64,000 bases of DNA from positions 384,107 to 448,106 of the forward strand of contig VXAZ01006886.1 of the NCBI GenBank assembly GCA_013399875.1, written 5' to 3'. Each line of letters opens with the position of its first letter. The stretch's first letter is position 1. Shown piece after piece: positions 24,901 to 38,350 of this stretch. A program made the translations under genes and the position numbers. This DNA comes from Gymnorhina tibicen. Taxonomy: Eukaryota > Chordata > Aves > Passeriformes > Artamidae. Below the pieces are notes generated by a model. The model had not been told where the DNA came from. It saw nothing but the letters and a program-made list of their open reading frames with translations, and searched no databases.

Positions 24901-25355
24901 TTTGAAAGTCTACTTTTTGGTTCATTACCGTTTGCTGGAGAAAATGAATGTGGCTGGCTACTGGAAGAGGCTTTGCTGCCTTCACAGTTATAGCTCTGGG
25001 TTCAGCTGTAGCTGGAGTTCACTTGATTGCCAGGGGAAACAAGCAATGCTGCCGGGATCTGGCTGGCCCTGTCTGTGACCTCGCTGTCTCCATGTCTGTG
25101 AAGTCCAGAAAGAGTTTCCATATTGATTTCTCTATAAACTGCTGATTGCAAGAGTTGGTAGCCCCTTCCTGGGTCATGTTCATGCTGTATGTGATTTATT
25201 TCTTGCTGACTTTCCTCAAGTTCTGACTCAGGGTGTGTTAGGGGCCTTTGGTCCAAGACAGGCTCCATATAAAAGGATGGCATTGATTGAGTCAATATTT
25301 TGCCCTTCTTTCTCCTTAACTAAAGCTAATTTTTGCCTTTTTTTTTCTTTTTTGA

Positions 25356-25607
<252 letters not shown>

Positions 25608-26406
25608 TAGCATGTGAGTCCTTTTATATTCTTACGTGATCCCGCTCTGGAGTAGAAGGAAAATGTGAAACAACATTGTTTACAGCTGTAGGGTTTTTAT
25701 GTCTGTACGTGGACATTGGTTTTACAACTGTTTAAGAGAAGTGCTTAAAAAAAACTATTGTGTCTTCCCCATTAATTTTTCCATACCTACCATGAGTATA
25801 ATACTGAATCTTTGGAGAAGAAGAAGGTCTTCTATCCCCATTTGTTTGTTTAATGCCTTTGACAGCATTCTGCATGTAATCAGGTCAACTGTTGTGGCAG
25901 TTCATGGTTACTAAACTGATTTCATCTGTTCTTGTCTGGGTCTTCCAGGCATTAACAAAGGAGAGAAAAACAGTTTTTAAAGGACTGTGTGTCTACAGAG
26001 CCATGCAGGTGACCAAGATGGCTGGTGCAGTATCTGCAGTTCACTTTTAGGTTAGATTTTGAAGTTGACTTGGTATAAATTCTGTAATATCTCTTTTATT
26101 CTCACTCTCAGTTTGATTCAAAAGAAAAGAAATGCTCAAATAACTTCTAAGCCTCCACAGCCTCATGTTGATCTGGATTGTCTAAAACAAGCTAATGTAC
26201 CGGAGCTGTAACACGGAGTTGATTTAAATTTTTTGAAGAAACATGAACCTGTATTTTTAGCTGTCTAAACCCAGGAAAATAGCAGCCAAATTATTCTGGA
26301 ATAAGCTGCACCCCAGAGTTCAAGTTTTGATTAGGACTTATCTGGTTTCATATCAAAGAAACACATCCTGTGAAAATTTAATACTGCAGGCAGAATCTTC
26401 TGCCGC

Positions 26407-26450
26407 TCTTTCACCATTTGACATCTACGAATGTCAAATGGTGGAAAGTA
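26407..26450. repeat. Compact hairpin (inverted repeat)
   Basis: CACCATTTGACAT at 26412-26424 and its exact reverse complement at 26431-26443 enclose a 6-nt loop. Five further pairs (CTTTC/GAAAG) extend the stem beyond a one-base bulge. The total stem is about 18 bp. That is shorter than a usual microRNA precursor unless weaker pairing extends it. It could be a remnant of a palindromic transposon. Confidence 0.8.
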
Positions 26451-29400
26451 CACCCTGTTTAAATCAGTGTGAGTTGCAAGTGTTACTAAGCAAATGTGTG
26501 CTTGGGTAACAAGCAAAATGTTGAAGCTTGTGATCTAACAAAGGAAGAGAAATGAATGGTGACTTGTGGTCTAACCAAGGATACAGGTGAATTTGGTTTC
26601 TTTGGTGAAACTATTATGTTTTGACCTTTGAAACTCAGCCTGAGGCATTCAGACTGTGCAAACTGAAGTAAGCAATACAAAACACCCCTCTGATTTTTTA
26701 AGACAATCATGCCTATTGCAGTATGGCTGTATTATTGAGCATCTGTCTTGAAAGGTCCAGACTTTGAGTTTTACTTGCTAAATGTTTTTGCAGAAGACTT
26801 CACACCACATTTCTTGTAAGTGTTTGTTATGACTGTGGGAGAAAATCAGATGTGTGGATGAATTTGTCTGGAAGGCAAACTCAGGGGTGCATGACTCTTT
26901 TCTTAACATGTTTACTAAGTGAAATGCTTGCAAAACAGCTTCATATATAGACTTGGGCCAGGTAAGACCAAATCAAGCCCCGGGAATCATTTGCACACAA
27001 ACATAATTAAGATAACCGCCTCACAAGTGTTGTTAGCAAGACGAATGGGATCTAGGATATGATGTTTTGGTCTATGTTATCTTTAGTGGAAAAATACGAT
27101 AAAATGAAAAAGACCTTGTTCATGTTTTTCTAAATCAATGACCCACAGCTAGAAGAAAAGCAGAACTCTCATTAACATAACAGCTGTCTTAATGTGGCTT
27201 TAACCCTGTGACTTTTTACATTCCTCATGGCTTCCTTGGTTCCCTCGAGACGCATCCTGTCTCACACCGCTCGTATGATCTACAGCCTCATGAATTCCCC
27301 AGTACCTCTGACATGGATATTTTACCTAACCCAGCATGGAAGAGAGTTCCCAGTCAATCAATGATTAAAATACCAGAACAAAACCTTTCTGGATTAAAGA
27401 TGAGCTGGGGTTGAAGTAACCAGCCTGTGGGCAGTTTCCTAGTGCACTCCATCTGTCTGGTACCCTTGAAGGCTGGCAGAGTGATTTAGCAGTGGATTAA
27501 GGGATACAGGATTTGCCTTATCAGCGTTCAGCACCTCTCTATAGCCCCTTAAAATAGCCACGTATGATGGCCATGAAATAAAAGACGACCTGTGAAAAGA
27601 AAATAACCCTAAGAGACTCGAGGCTGAGAGGGCTGGATAGCCATACTGAAGTAGCATTCAAGCTTTCTTAGTCACACTTCTTTTTTGGTGACAGTATGAC
27701 AGAGATCAGAGATACCAAATTTTATATGGATATATACACAAAGATCTCTTTGACTGCTTCCCAATAAAGCATCATCTAAAAGAGCTGGCTCTTGCAGCCT
27801 GAATCAAGCTAAGCCCAGAAGTTTATTTATTTTTTTCTTTTGGAGCTGTAAGGTTCAATTTTGTAGAGTGGTTTTATATTGTCTAGGTAGTTATTTAGTT
27901 GATTACAACTGGATGAACCTTGCTATTCCCTCAGTCCCTGTGTGTAGCACTTGCATCTCATGTTTTGTTTTCTCTACCCTGCCACCCCCGTGCTTCCCCT
28001 TCCCTTCTGTTCCCTGAGGCTGTCTATTACTCTTGTGAAAGGAAGAGTCTTAAACCACTGAACCATGTTTTTCCTCACTTTCCCACTGCTGAAGGGTAAC
28101 CAAATGCATGTTTCTAACCTGGTTGCTTGGAGGTGGGGAAAAAAAACTTGCCTCTGGTCTGGGATCAAGCTTAGAACATGTCAGCCCCTAAGGGGAATTT
28201 TTGAGCGCTACAAGCAACTGAAAACAGGCTTTACAGTGTGAATGGTTTTTATGTACCTAATCATGGGGACAGGAAAGGCTTTTGGGGAAAGAAGTGTTCC
28301 AACAAACTCCGCGTTGTAAGAGTCATAAGATGTGTAACTATAATCATTGCAAATATTTCAGCACTGGGTGTAATAAAGAGTTAAAATGCTCCCTGCAATT
28401 CCTCCTGCAGCGCCTTTCCACTCAAGGACTGTTGAGTCCTTCCCCCCAGTGTTTGAACCTAGATGTGATGTGGAGCCAGGACAACCTATTCTGCTGCCTC
28501 TTCCAAAGGCATTTGTTCTTCTCTGCACATTAGATGCAGAAGGAAAGGGAGAGTTCTTTGGTCTTGTGCGTTTATCAGATAAAATTCAGAAAGATAAGCA
28601 CTGTTCCAAAGGAGGATCCTTCATTAAAAAAAAAAAAAAATTAGTAATGCTCTGGGAATGTGAAGTTAAAGATTTGCGTATTTTGAGTAAAAATTGCAAC
28701 CTTGCAGTGCTTTACCTGTTCAGTTAAAAACCTCATTAAAACCATCATTAGGTTGCAGTGCAGGCCCTTGAGGTCTATGGCCTGTTTTTACTGACAATCT
28801 GAAGGCAAATTTGAAAAGTGAATTTATTTCCAGTGTAAATCAAAGGCTCTTTCTGAGCTTCAGAGCTGTGGAGTTTTGGTTTCTGTAACGAATGGTGCAT
28901 AAGGAATGAAGTGGGTAGTATCTTTTCTGGCCACCTTTGATTCCCACATCAGGCTTGTTTTTAGACCTAGATGAACTGGGCAAGCTTTGGCAGCAGCTTG
29001 GGGCCTGTTTCAGATTGGTGGTGGGGAGTGTTTACGTCAATCTTTTGGCAAAGGATTTTTAAATAAGCTTCAGGTTCGTCCTGTGGCCAGATAGGAGCCT
29101 GCCTTGGCCAATGGGGGCAGGCCACGCAGGCAAATCTTTTGGGGCTGTGTGTTGATGGCAGGCATCCCAAATTGCCAGAAATGTGGTGCATGAGACTTGT
29201 GTATTGGACCATGTTAAGGAGTGCCCCAGCCTGGGGATCCTTGGGGCAGGAGGCCGTGCTGTGAGAAGCAGTTGGCACATGGCCTCCCTGTTTAACTCCA
29301 AAATGCAGTGAGAAAAATTTGGTTGGATTCTTTTTTGTCCATGAATAATGGTGAAAAAGTAGGACAAGTCAGGAAGAATTCTGAATGCTGACTATTTCCC

Positions 29401-30284
29401 ACCCTGAAGAGTTTCTTCTTAGCCAAATCCCAGTTTTAAACTGATTTGCTTGAAAACATAAAAAAAAAGTTGTTTATCAACAGAGCATGTCTGAAAATTT
29501 AGGCAGATCTCTCCAGGCTACAAGCATGGAATTGAATGTTCCCATGTCAAACTTGTAATTGGCTTGTAAGCTATTGTAAAAACCGTATTATAACCTCAAC
29601 AAATGAGTCCCAAGAGCTCAGAAGTCTTGACTAGCTAGAAGAAAAATTATTTAAAAAAAATATTTTAAGTGTTGTGCTTGCATATTATTTTCTTCGTTTC
29701 ACTGTGGTACATGTAGGGAGAGAGTCTGGAGAGGAGTGAGGGGAAAGGTGAGAGAAGAAGTTATGACTTCTGAGCTAATAGTAGGTTTAAAGGCTCTGGA
29801 GTCCAGTTTCTCAGTTTTAATAGTCTTTTCTCAGTAGAAAACAGTGAAAAGCACTCCCTGAGAAATCACTGGGGAGGGGAAATCTGTGCCAAAAAAAGTC
29901 TTAACTTGCTCTCAGCTCCTCTGAAATGGTTTGAGCCTGTACACTGAACTGCCCAGTCCTATGGGAAGATGGAGCCAAGCAATGTAGAATGGATTCAAGA
30001 ACATTTAAGACCTTTCAGCAGACCTTTACAGTTATTCCTGATGTGGTTTATGGAGAATTTCTAATGCCTTTTCCTGAGACTGAACCTTTTGCATCATAAA
30101 AAGGCTAAAGAAAGAAAATGCTGTGTGCATCCTTGCAGTAGATAACCCTGTAATAGCAGGTCCCCCCTCCCCTGTAAAGGGGAAATCCTTATGGGTAAAT
30201 TAACCAACTGCATTCATATGCAGGCCCAAGAGGACATTTTTAAATATAAAGGAAAAGAGGGATGTGATTTTGATTGTCTCTTTC

Positions 30285-30480
30285 TGTTCCCTGCTGCCTA
30301 AGGGCTCTAATTAGTGTCACTTTAACTTATAAATACACGGTTCAATTTGCTTATTACTCAATAATTTTCAGAACTATTCAGCTGCAGTTTTTTAGAAGTA
30401 TTTTTGTAGGACTGAGTCAAAGTCTTCTCAAAGAAACCTAAGAGATCTGAGTACGTTGGATCACACTGGGAGGTGATTGG
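30285..30480. promoter_or_regulatory. Weak candidate regulatory stretch in intron 5
   Basis: The sequence is AT-rich with CTAATTAG, a palindromic homeodomain core (30306-30313), a TATAAATA run near 30330 and several CAAT/TTAC motifs. It precedes a T/G-rich low-complexity tract (about 30512-30640). Support is only motif density. Confidence 0.2.
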
Positions 30481-33399
30481 GAGTCCCTAATCCCTTTGGC
30501 ACAGTCTATTGGCTTTTTGGTTTGTGTTGTTTTTTTTTGTTTTATTTTGTGTGTGGTATGTGTTTGGTTTCGTTTTGACTTTCTTTGCTTTTGTTTCTTT
30601 TGGTTTTGGGATTTTGTTTGGTAGGTTTTTCCCTTTTATTTCCCCCCTTCTACTCCAGTGTGTTTTCAAAGAACTCTGGTTTCCAGCACATTGATTACTC
30701 GTAGTATCCTAAACAGCATCACTTTCCTTCCCCATGAAGAGCAGCCTTTGGCTGGCAGGGAACCTTCAGCCTTGTGACATTCCCACTGGTGGCCACGGCA
30801 GGTTTCTCTCAGCAGGCTTTGGGCACAGCTTTGGGATGCTGTGAGGGAACATGGTGTGCATCTGTATGCAGTGGACCTTATTCCTATGAGGCTGGGGGCG
30901 TGCAGATGTCACAGCCAAGCTGATTTTTCAACTAGTTGTGCTAAAAAGCTGTTTCTACTCTTTCTTCATCCTATGGCTGGTCCCTGGCAGTGCTCTCCCA
31001 GCAGCTGATCGTACTGATGGTGAGCCAGGATGGAAACTCATCCTACTGCAAAAAAAACAGAAAAGGGAGGATAAAAAACTTCTTTCCTGTGCACACCCTC
31101 GAAGGCCTGCTGAAATGAGTGAGGTCTGACATCTGTAGGGACTGCAGGAGCAGACACTGAGGGTGTCTGTAGAAGTCACACTGCCGTGTTTTGCAAAGGT
31201 AACACAGCTGGCTCTGCCCAGGCTGGTGCAGCTCAGCTTTGTTTGCAGTTTCCTTCTTCAGCCTCCCCTCTTCCCAAGGCACCCCTGCTGCTTCTGGCAC
31301 AGCCCACATTCTTTCCCTGGTGGAACATCCGCCAAGGACTCTGGCTTCCAGGATGGTCAGACTTTGTTTTGAACATGTGAATTTTGTGGGAAGGGAGAGG
31401 TGGGGAATAGTAGGGTGGGGGAGGCAGTTACCATGAAAAATATAATGAGGAAAAAGCGAACCACCCCCCCCTTCCCCCATCTAAAATCCATCTAAAATTA
31501 GAAGTGCCGTTAACAATACATCAGTCTTTTGACTTTGTGTGTTTCTGGCACTCATGCTTGCAATGGTCAGGACTTTGTATAACAAAATATCCACGGGTTT
31601 TTTGCAACATTCACATCTTGAATGTTTTGCCTTGTTGAATCAGGGATCTTTTTGCCTTAAAAGCACATAGAGCACTCTGTGTTTACGATCAGACTGTCGA
31701 AATGTCAAGGCTAATTACACTAGTGTGCTCCCAAGTGAATACATGCATCTTCTAAAGAATATCCTTTTGGGATCAACAAAATAAGATATTGGCATGATCA
31801 CTTGCAAACTACTTTAAGAAAAAATGATAATAAGAGGCAGCATCTAAATATTAGGAAATAAAGATGAAAGAAACCTATTAGTTCACCTTATCCATTCTAC
31901 ATTGGTGCAAAATACAGTTTTTATGTTCTGTTGCAGAGTGATTTCTTTTTTGGTCAGTGCAGTCCCAGGTGCTTGAAAAACTGGGGCCTCCAGTATTTAA
32001 AGGGCTACTTTCCCCCTTTTGTTCTATATTTCATCCTCTTCAGTTCTGTTTTCGAGATAGAAATTTTGGCCAGACATTGGGATTCAAATTTGTTTCCAAA
32101 TCATCTGGATAATTTACATTCCATCTTTGAAAGTGACATAGGAACTGAGGAGTCCAAGCCTCACTAAAATGAGTGTGACTTGGCTTCTGTGCAGACATAG
32201 TTTTTGAATGCTTGGGTCCCTCAGCCAAGCCATACTTCCTCTGTCCATGTTTAGATAGTTTAGAGTTTGATTTCTCTTGTGCCCACCGCAGGGTGGAACT
32301 TTCTCACAGGATGACACTTGGGATCTCCTCCAGGGGTTTCTTTGTACTGGAAGCATCCCCGCAGCTGGGGGATGGTTGTGTGCTTCTCAGAAGGAGATTG
32401 TGGGAGAACAGGAGTGTCCTATGGGGACCTGCTAGATTTGAAAAGGCCTCTCACAAGATGAGGATTTTGTCATGTTGGTGGAAGATGAAATCTGTTGCAC
32501 ATAAAGCAACACTGTATTTAAATCATATTGGAAATGTACAAACAAAAGACAGTATTTCCCCAGGTGCTTACAATATGTTTCTAAGCAGGCACACTGGCTT
32601 GTGGTGACTGGATTTATTTTTAAATTTTGGCTTGAGATTAGCAAAGTTTTTCAAGATTTCTTTAGTGGTAGTAGTGTACACAGATTTTTTTATGATACAT
32701 GAGGATTTAAGAAATAAAAAATTTCTAGCCCCTTGAGAATAGATCAGGTCATCTTACTGTAGTCTAAGGGAAACGTGATTAAAAACCCCAATAATTTCAT
32801 TTAACATAGAATTTAACTGCTTCTGAATAAAGCTTGGGATTTGACTGATTTCAATAAGCATTACATAGAATGTAAATAAAATATTTACATTTGAGTTATT
32901 TAGGTTTCAGTTATTTAGTTTTTAGAAACCTTTTGTTGATTTGTTGGCTTTTTTACTCTTGTTTTCTTATGTGCCTCTACCATTCTGTAGTGAGGAGCTT
33001 GTGTGGCATTAGTGGCAATAAGACTTCCTCCTCAGTTTTGAATTTGTTCAAGGGGTTTTGGTGAGTTAATTTTGGACTAACTCTGGTGCTAGTCAGGTGC
33101 CATCTGCCTTCCTGCCACCCAGGGAAAGCAAGAGGCCAGTGCCAGAGGACTGTGCCAGTGCCATGTGACATGGGTGCCTGTCAAGTAGCACTCAGCACAT
33201 CCCAATCACACAGGACTGAGGTGGCAATGCACAGCCTTGTTTCTGCACAGCCCAGGCAGGTTTCTGCACCCCTGCAGAGTCCCACTTAATATAATGGGGC
33301 TCCAGGTGGCAACAAAGCTCTGCACAAGGATGTTCATTGTGTGGCTCCTGCAGACTTTTTGATACCACTGAGTGTGTCCCTTTCAGGGATGTCTAATAC

Positions 33400-33435
33400 A
33401 GCTGCAGTTCTGGAAATAGCTGCAGTTCTGGAAAA
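33400..33435. repeat. 18-bp tandem duplication
   Basis: The 18-base unit starting AGCTGCAGTTCTGG occurs twice head to tail (33400-33417 and 33418-33435), with differences only at the 3' end. It is small, and slippage is the likeliest origin. Confidence 0.75.
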
Positions 33436-33649
33436 AATGCTAATCTATAAAATGAGCCAAAAATCCGTCTGTAAATAAAAGTATAAAACTTTGCATTTAT
33501 GTAAATCGCTTACTACTGAATTAAAGTTTGGGATCTGACCCATTTTAATAAAGATCTGGAGTTTGAAGGCAAATGCTTATCTGTAGAGGAAACAAAATCT
33601 TGTTACCTCACTTTCCTGAGTGAAATCCATTTACATAGTGTAGTCAGTT

Positions 33650-33790
33650 CATGTTCCCAAAGCATTTGGAGATCATCAGATAACCCTCTTGACCTGAAGA
33701 AGAGAGAGTGTCAAGGAAAAAAGCCGTAGTTAATGACCTGGGTCAGCTAATTACAACAAGCTTGCTGTTCCCTGATCACTCTTTGACCTC
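33650..33790. promoter_or_regulatory. Weak candidate regulatory stretch in intron 5
   Basis: A repeat-free stretch has GATCATCAGATAA, a TTAAT core, CAGCTAATTAC (an E-box half next to a homeodomain core) and CTTTGACC in close succession. Function is inferred from motif clustering only. Confidence 0.22.
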
Positions 33791-35621
33791 CATTATCCTT
33801 CCTCAGTGTTCTTTGGATCTTTAGCAAGGTCTCTTGCTCTACAGACTGAATCTAGACCCATCCTCAGCTACTGCTCATTGCAGGTTTTGCATCTCCACCC
33901 CCGTGCCTTGTCCCTGCCAGCTGCTTTCAGAAATGGTTCATGTGGAGACAGAGGGGGGGTTAGTATGTACAGCAAAAAAACAAGAGAGGGATTTGTGACA
34001 TAGAACAGAGGCTCCACCTATCCCTCTGTCCTGTATCCTAAACCGGAGTGGGAGTGTATAATTGAGGAGTAGATGTTGTGGCCAAAGGAGGAGGCAGCTG
34101 TGTGAACTGAGCATCTCATTCTGAAAAGAGGATGAAGTCAGAACAAACTTCATGGTGACAGATGGCCTATGTCAGAAACCAGATGGCCCAGTGAGTCCCA
34201 CCACCCCTGTCGTGAAATAGCAAGCAGAGGAGAAGCCCACAGTGTAGCCCAAAATGTTGTTACCCTCTTATGTGAGGGCCACTCATGGTTTGTAAATGGT
34301 GTTACACTTAGAATCCCAGTCTGTGATGCCTGATTCATAAGCCAGCAAGGGCTGCTTGCAGGAAGGATGACAGACCTGAGCCCCATCTTATACAAATACA
34401 TCTATATGTGGCTCATCAGCCAACATGCCTCAGTGGCTTTCAGGCCAGGCTGCCTTATAGGCTGTGCAGATTTACTTTATCAGATGTTAACACTCAGTTG
34501 AGATCTTATCTAATTGATTGTATCCATAGATGAGCACCGCAGCTGCTCCAGGTTGTAGGATTATGAGCAACTGGCTGCTTGTTTACAAATGTGTGCGGTC
34601 TCTATTGCCTTAAACAACCATTCTTTCCCTCAGTGCTCCGCCGTGGAGCTGAGAGCTGTAATCAAGAGCCTGCTCTGACCCTGCAACAAGGCACTATGCC
34701 TGCACACTGCTGCAGGCACCCCTGCACTGACTCCTTGCCCTTCCAATTTGTGATGTGTGGAATCGCTATAATATCAAAATTAACAAATGTGTTCTGCAAC
34801 TCCTATTATATCTGCATTTGTGACATCTTGCCTCTTCCTATCTTGGAAGTAGTAAGAGCCATCCAAGACTTGGAAAACTTAAAACATGAACTGAGAATGA
34901 CGTGAAGAAAAGCAGATTTATAGCTAGAATGTCCCACAAATCCAAACACCATCTGGTCGGTGCGCTGTCCTGGGAACGGATTTCAAAGTGGTTCTGAAAT
35001 GCTAATCTAGTACTGAAGTTCTGACCTACTGTTCTAAGCTTATTAAGAGATGTTTTGTACATATGTGAATACATGAAAACTTGCTGGGAGGGAAAATTTG
35101 CTTGTGTATTTTTTACATGGGGCTTGTATTTTTTCAAATTAAAAGCTTAAAGTTCTGTTGGTCGTTAGGGCAATATAGTGTCCCAATATATAAGTACAAG
35201 CACCTTCTAACAGTGCATTAAGTGATGCCACTAAAATTAAATATAAAGACAGTACAGTACAGACTAAATAGCTTTGACTGGTACTTAGATTAAATGAAGA
35301 GGTTTCCCTTTTCTCATTAAATCTGGCACAGTAATGATAGTGATTAAAAACACTAAAACTTGAAAGAGTAGCCAGTTTTTTTCAGGAGAGGTTGTATTTG
35401 GGAGGAAACTAAGGATCAGAATTCCTGTACTGCATCTGTTGAACCATGGAAATGTGTGCCAAGGGCACCTTTCTTGTCTGGGAGCACTGAGTTCAGTGTG
35501 CATCTTCTGCATCTCTCATCTCAGACACTGAGAAATACAGCTTGAAATACAATGCTGTTATTTCTGATACATCTGTATTAAATGTGCAAAAATCAAATGT
35601 TCATATTCAAAACATTTGCAG

Positions 35622-35787
35622 GTCTGGTTTAGTAATCGTCGTGCCAGATGGAGGAAGCAGGCAGGAGCCAACCAACTAATGGCTTTCAACCATCTCATCC
35701 CCGGAGGATTTCCACCCAGTGCCATGCCAACTTTGCCAACGTACCAGCTTTCTGAGCCCTCCTACCAACCCACCTCCATACCGCAAG
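35622..35787 (+). CDS. PAX3: PAX3 exon 6: homeodomain recognition helix and start of transactivation region
   Basis: The exon starts in phase 0 after TTTGCAG and reads [20 protein letters not shown] and on to ...YQPTSIPQ, ending one base into the next Ala codon before donor GTACAG. WFSNRR is homeodomain helix 3, with Ser at homeodomain position 50, the diagnostic residue of PAX-type homeodomains. The Pro/Ser/Thr-rich region follows directly. The 166-bp length matches human exon 6. Two substitutions stand out against the human protein as I remember it: Ser for Thr after GGFPP, and Pro for Thr in QLSE(P)SYQ. Confidence 0.97.
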
Positions 35788-36891
35788 GTACAGCAGCCCA
35801 CAGGTCCTTGGTTAAAATAGTGTTATTGGGGGGTTTCCTGTGCTCATCCATTGTAGAAATATTTTCTTTTCTAATGTGTTGGCTAATCTAGGGTCTGACT
35901 CAGGGAGGACCCTGAAAGCCTGCTTATTTTAACCAAGTAAGAACTCAGATTTGTTTTGCTGCAAGAAAGGGGTGGTTCTGTGTGAAGGGTGCTCTCCAGA
36001 GAAATAATCACCTCCTGCACAGCAGACGTGCAGCTTTGGTAAAGTGATGTACACTCATCCCTGTCCTGCCCCTCCACTGACCTGCTTTGCTGGAAGTGTC
36101 TGGCATGGTGTAGAAGGAGGCAGGTGCACTCTGTCCTCATTGTGATGATCAGTGATGGAGCATTGGAACTTCTGTAAATACTCTGAATATTTATCTGATG
36201 GTGGGAAAAAGCAGTTGTTTGGACCACCTTGTTTCACATCAGACAGTAGCCAGTCTCAGTAGGGTAAAAATTTTTCTTAATGTTATCAGAAATTCTGTGA
36301 ACTTGGATGGATTTGAATGGGAGGGAACAGACCCTCAAATCTAGGCTCTTGTTAGATTTTACTATTAAATAAAAACCTTATGGGTGAAATTTTATAGAAT
36401 AAGTTATGTGCTCTGCTTGCTTCCTTCTTGAGATTTGGATCCTAACTCTTGGTGGATGTTCTAATTGAGGGAATTTTTCAAAGCCCAGGGCTTCTCCCAT
36501 CCATTGCTAGGCTTGATACAAACTGTGGTGGGATTTCTGAGCTGTGACCAGGAAGGGAAAGCCAGTTACCAGTCTTATAAGTAAATAAATATTTTCCTTT
36601 ATTTTTATATATAGACATATATTAAAAAAATATTGCTGACAATATGTGCTCACTAAGGGTTGTCTGAAAACCACATGTCTGTTGCTATGATATTTACAGT
36701 CTGTTTAAGAGTTTTTGTATAAACTCACAGGCTGGTTAAATATCCAGCAATATTATAGATTTACTTCTCTACTTAACCAGTATTTAGATGCAGGTTCTGA
36801 TGCAGTTCTCTTAAGCTGAGCTTCACATAATGAACTTATTATGCCAGAAATAAAGGAGGAAAACATATCAACATGTTTCTTCTGCTTCCAG
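35788..36891 (+). other. PAX3: PAX3 intron 6
   Basis: A short 1,104-bp intron with donor GTACAG and acceptor TTCTGCTTCCAG. I see no repeat, gene or strong regulatory cluster in it. Confidence 0.93.
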
Positions 36892-37106
36892 CCGTGTCTG
36901 ATCCAAGCAGTACCGTCCACAGACCTCAGCCTCTCCCTCCAAGCACTGTACACCAAAGCAGCCTCCCGTCGAACCCAGAGAGCAGCTCTGCCTATTGCCT
37001 CCCCAGCACCAGGCATGGATTTTCCAGCTATACAGACAGCTTTGTGCCTCCGTCCGGGCCCTCCAATCCCATGAACCCTGCCATTGGCAATGGCCTCTCA
37101 CCTCAG
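36892..37106 (+). CDS. PAX3: PAX3 exon 7: transactivation region
   Basis: The exon enters in phase 1 (completing Ala) and reads [20 protein letters not shown] and on to ...[11 protein letters not shown], ending at a codon boundary before donor GTCAGT. It encodes the Pro/Ser/Thr-rich transactivation segment with no DNA-binding motif. The length of 215 bp equals human exon 7. The order and wording are characteristic of PAX3 and differ from PAX7. In human alveolar rhabdomyosarcoma the PAX3-FOXO1 breakpoint lies in the intron that follows this exon. Confidence 0.96.
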
Positions 37107-37639
37107 GTCAGTCCTGTGTTTTCAGACAGAGGATTTGCTGTATACCAGAACCAAAGAGTCTATTCCCTCAGGCCACAGTATAATGAATTGCCAAATTTAA
37201 ACCATAATGTATTCTTTATATAAGCCACATGATTTCAGTTTGCTAGTTTCCTTTTTTTTTTTTTTTTAAATTTTTTTTCCTCCTACTGGCTGAATCAAGA
37301 GTCATAGCTTATAATTAATTTCAACTGATTTATAACGGAATCATGCAGACTTCATGTTTGCATTCACTTGTCAAGCATTTTTAGTGTGCTGCTGTTCTCC
37401 TGAAGGTCCATGGCTAGGCACAGAAAACAGATCTTGTATCTTTTCTTGAATAAAATCTCTTTTAAATAACCTCATCAAGGTTTTACCAAGTGGTCCAGGA
37501 AAATTATGGGCAAGTTGTATGAGGAGAGTTCCAAGGACTGAAAAATGTGTATTGAGATGAGCTATAATCGAGTTATAAATACATAAATTAGGAGTATTAC
37601 TGCTCTTTGGCAATATATAAATGCATGAATACTATAATT

Positions 37640-38350
37640 GTTTTTCTAATTTGCGTGAGCTCTTTTAAGGAAATCATGTTAATAAATTGCCTTGATAATT
37701 GAGTGTCAAAAGATTGGTTAAATTTTCCTACACACGGTATCTGTCTGAAGCTGACATTATTACTTAAAGCTTGAATAGATGGTAGTTTATTTTATTAGCG
37801 AGAGCTTTGCCCAGGTGCTTGGAAAGAGATGTCCACTAAATTCTGAGGAGTCACAAAGAGGATGCAATCTATAATTACAATCAGGAATCTCTTCAGGGCT
37901 GAAAGTGAGAGTTTTAACAGCTTTATCTGCTTTCTACCCTTTTTTCCTCTCAGTGGTTAGAAAAACAGAGAGAAGCTCAGAATGACACAAATGAAAAGTG
38001 AAAAGACAATTATACTCAATTACACACTAATCACTGACTATCACCACTGCCTAAGCAGGGAGAGGGCATTCTAATAGGCAGAAAATGAGATTTTAATGGC
38101 ACAAAGGGTGGCCAAAATAACGACTCGTATATCTTTGCCTCCTTCGTTTTCTTCAACTTGTGGTTTGCATCTCGGGAGTGCAGTTCCTGGTTCCTGTGCA
38201 ACGGTGATAACTCTGTGCAGCTGAAAAGTTCAAAGGCAGTGGAGTTGAAAAGAATGAATAACAAAGGCAATGAAATAAACATTTTTGCCCAAAGGCAAAA
38301 GTTCATAAACCCTTTTTTGTAACGGTAAATGTAATTAAGATTCACAGATT
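37640..38350. promoter_or_regulatory. Candidate enhancer block in intron 7
   Basis: About 700 bp lack recognisable repeats, retain isolated CpGs (near 37655, 37728, 37800 and 38118) and are rich in motifs. These include AAAGATTGG and TTCAAAGGC (38229-38237), AACAAAGG (about 38259-38266) and CACAAAGGG (about 38100-38108), all TCF/SOX-like. Several AATTA/TAAT cores (37876-37885, 38010-38030) and a GGTGATAAC GATA-type site also occur. It is the strongest non-coding candidate outside intron 4; function is inferred. Confidence 0.35.
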
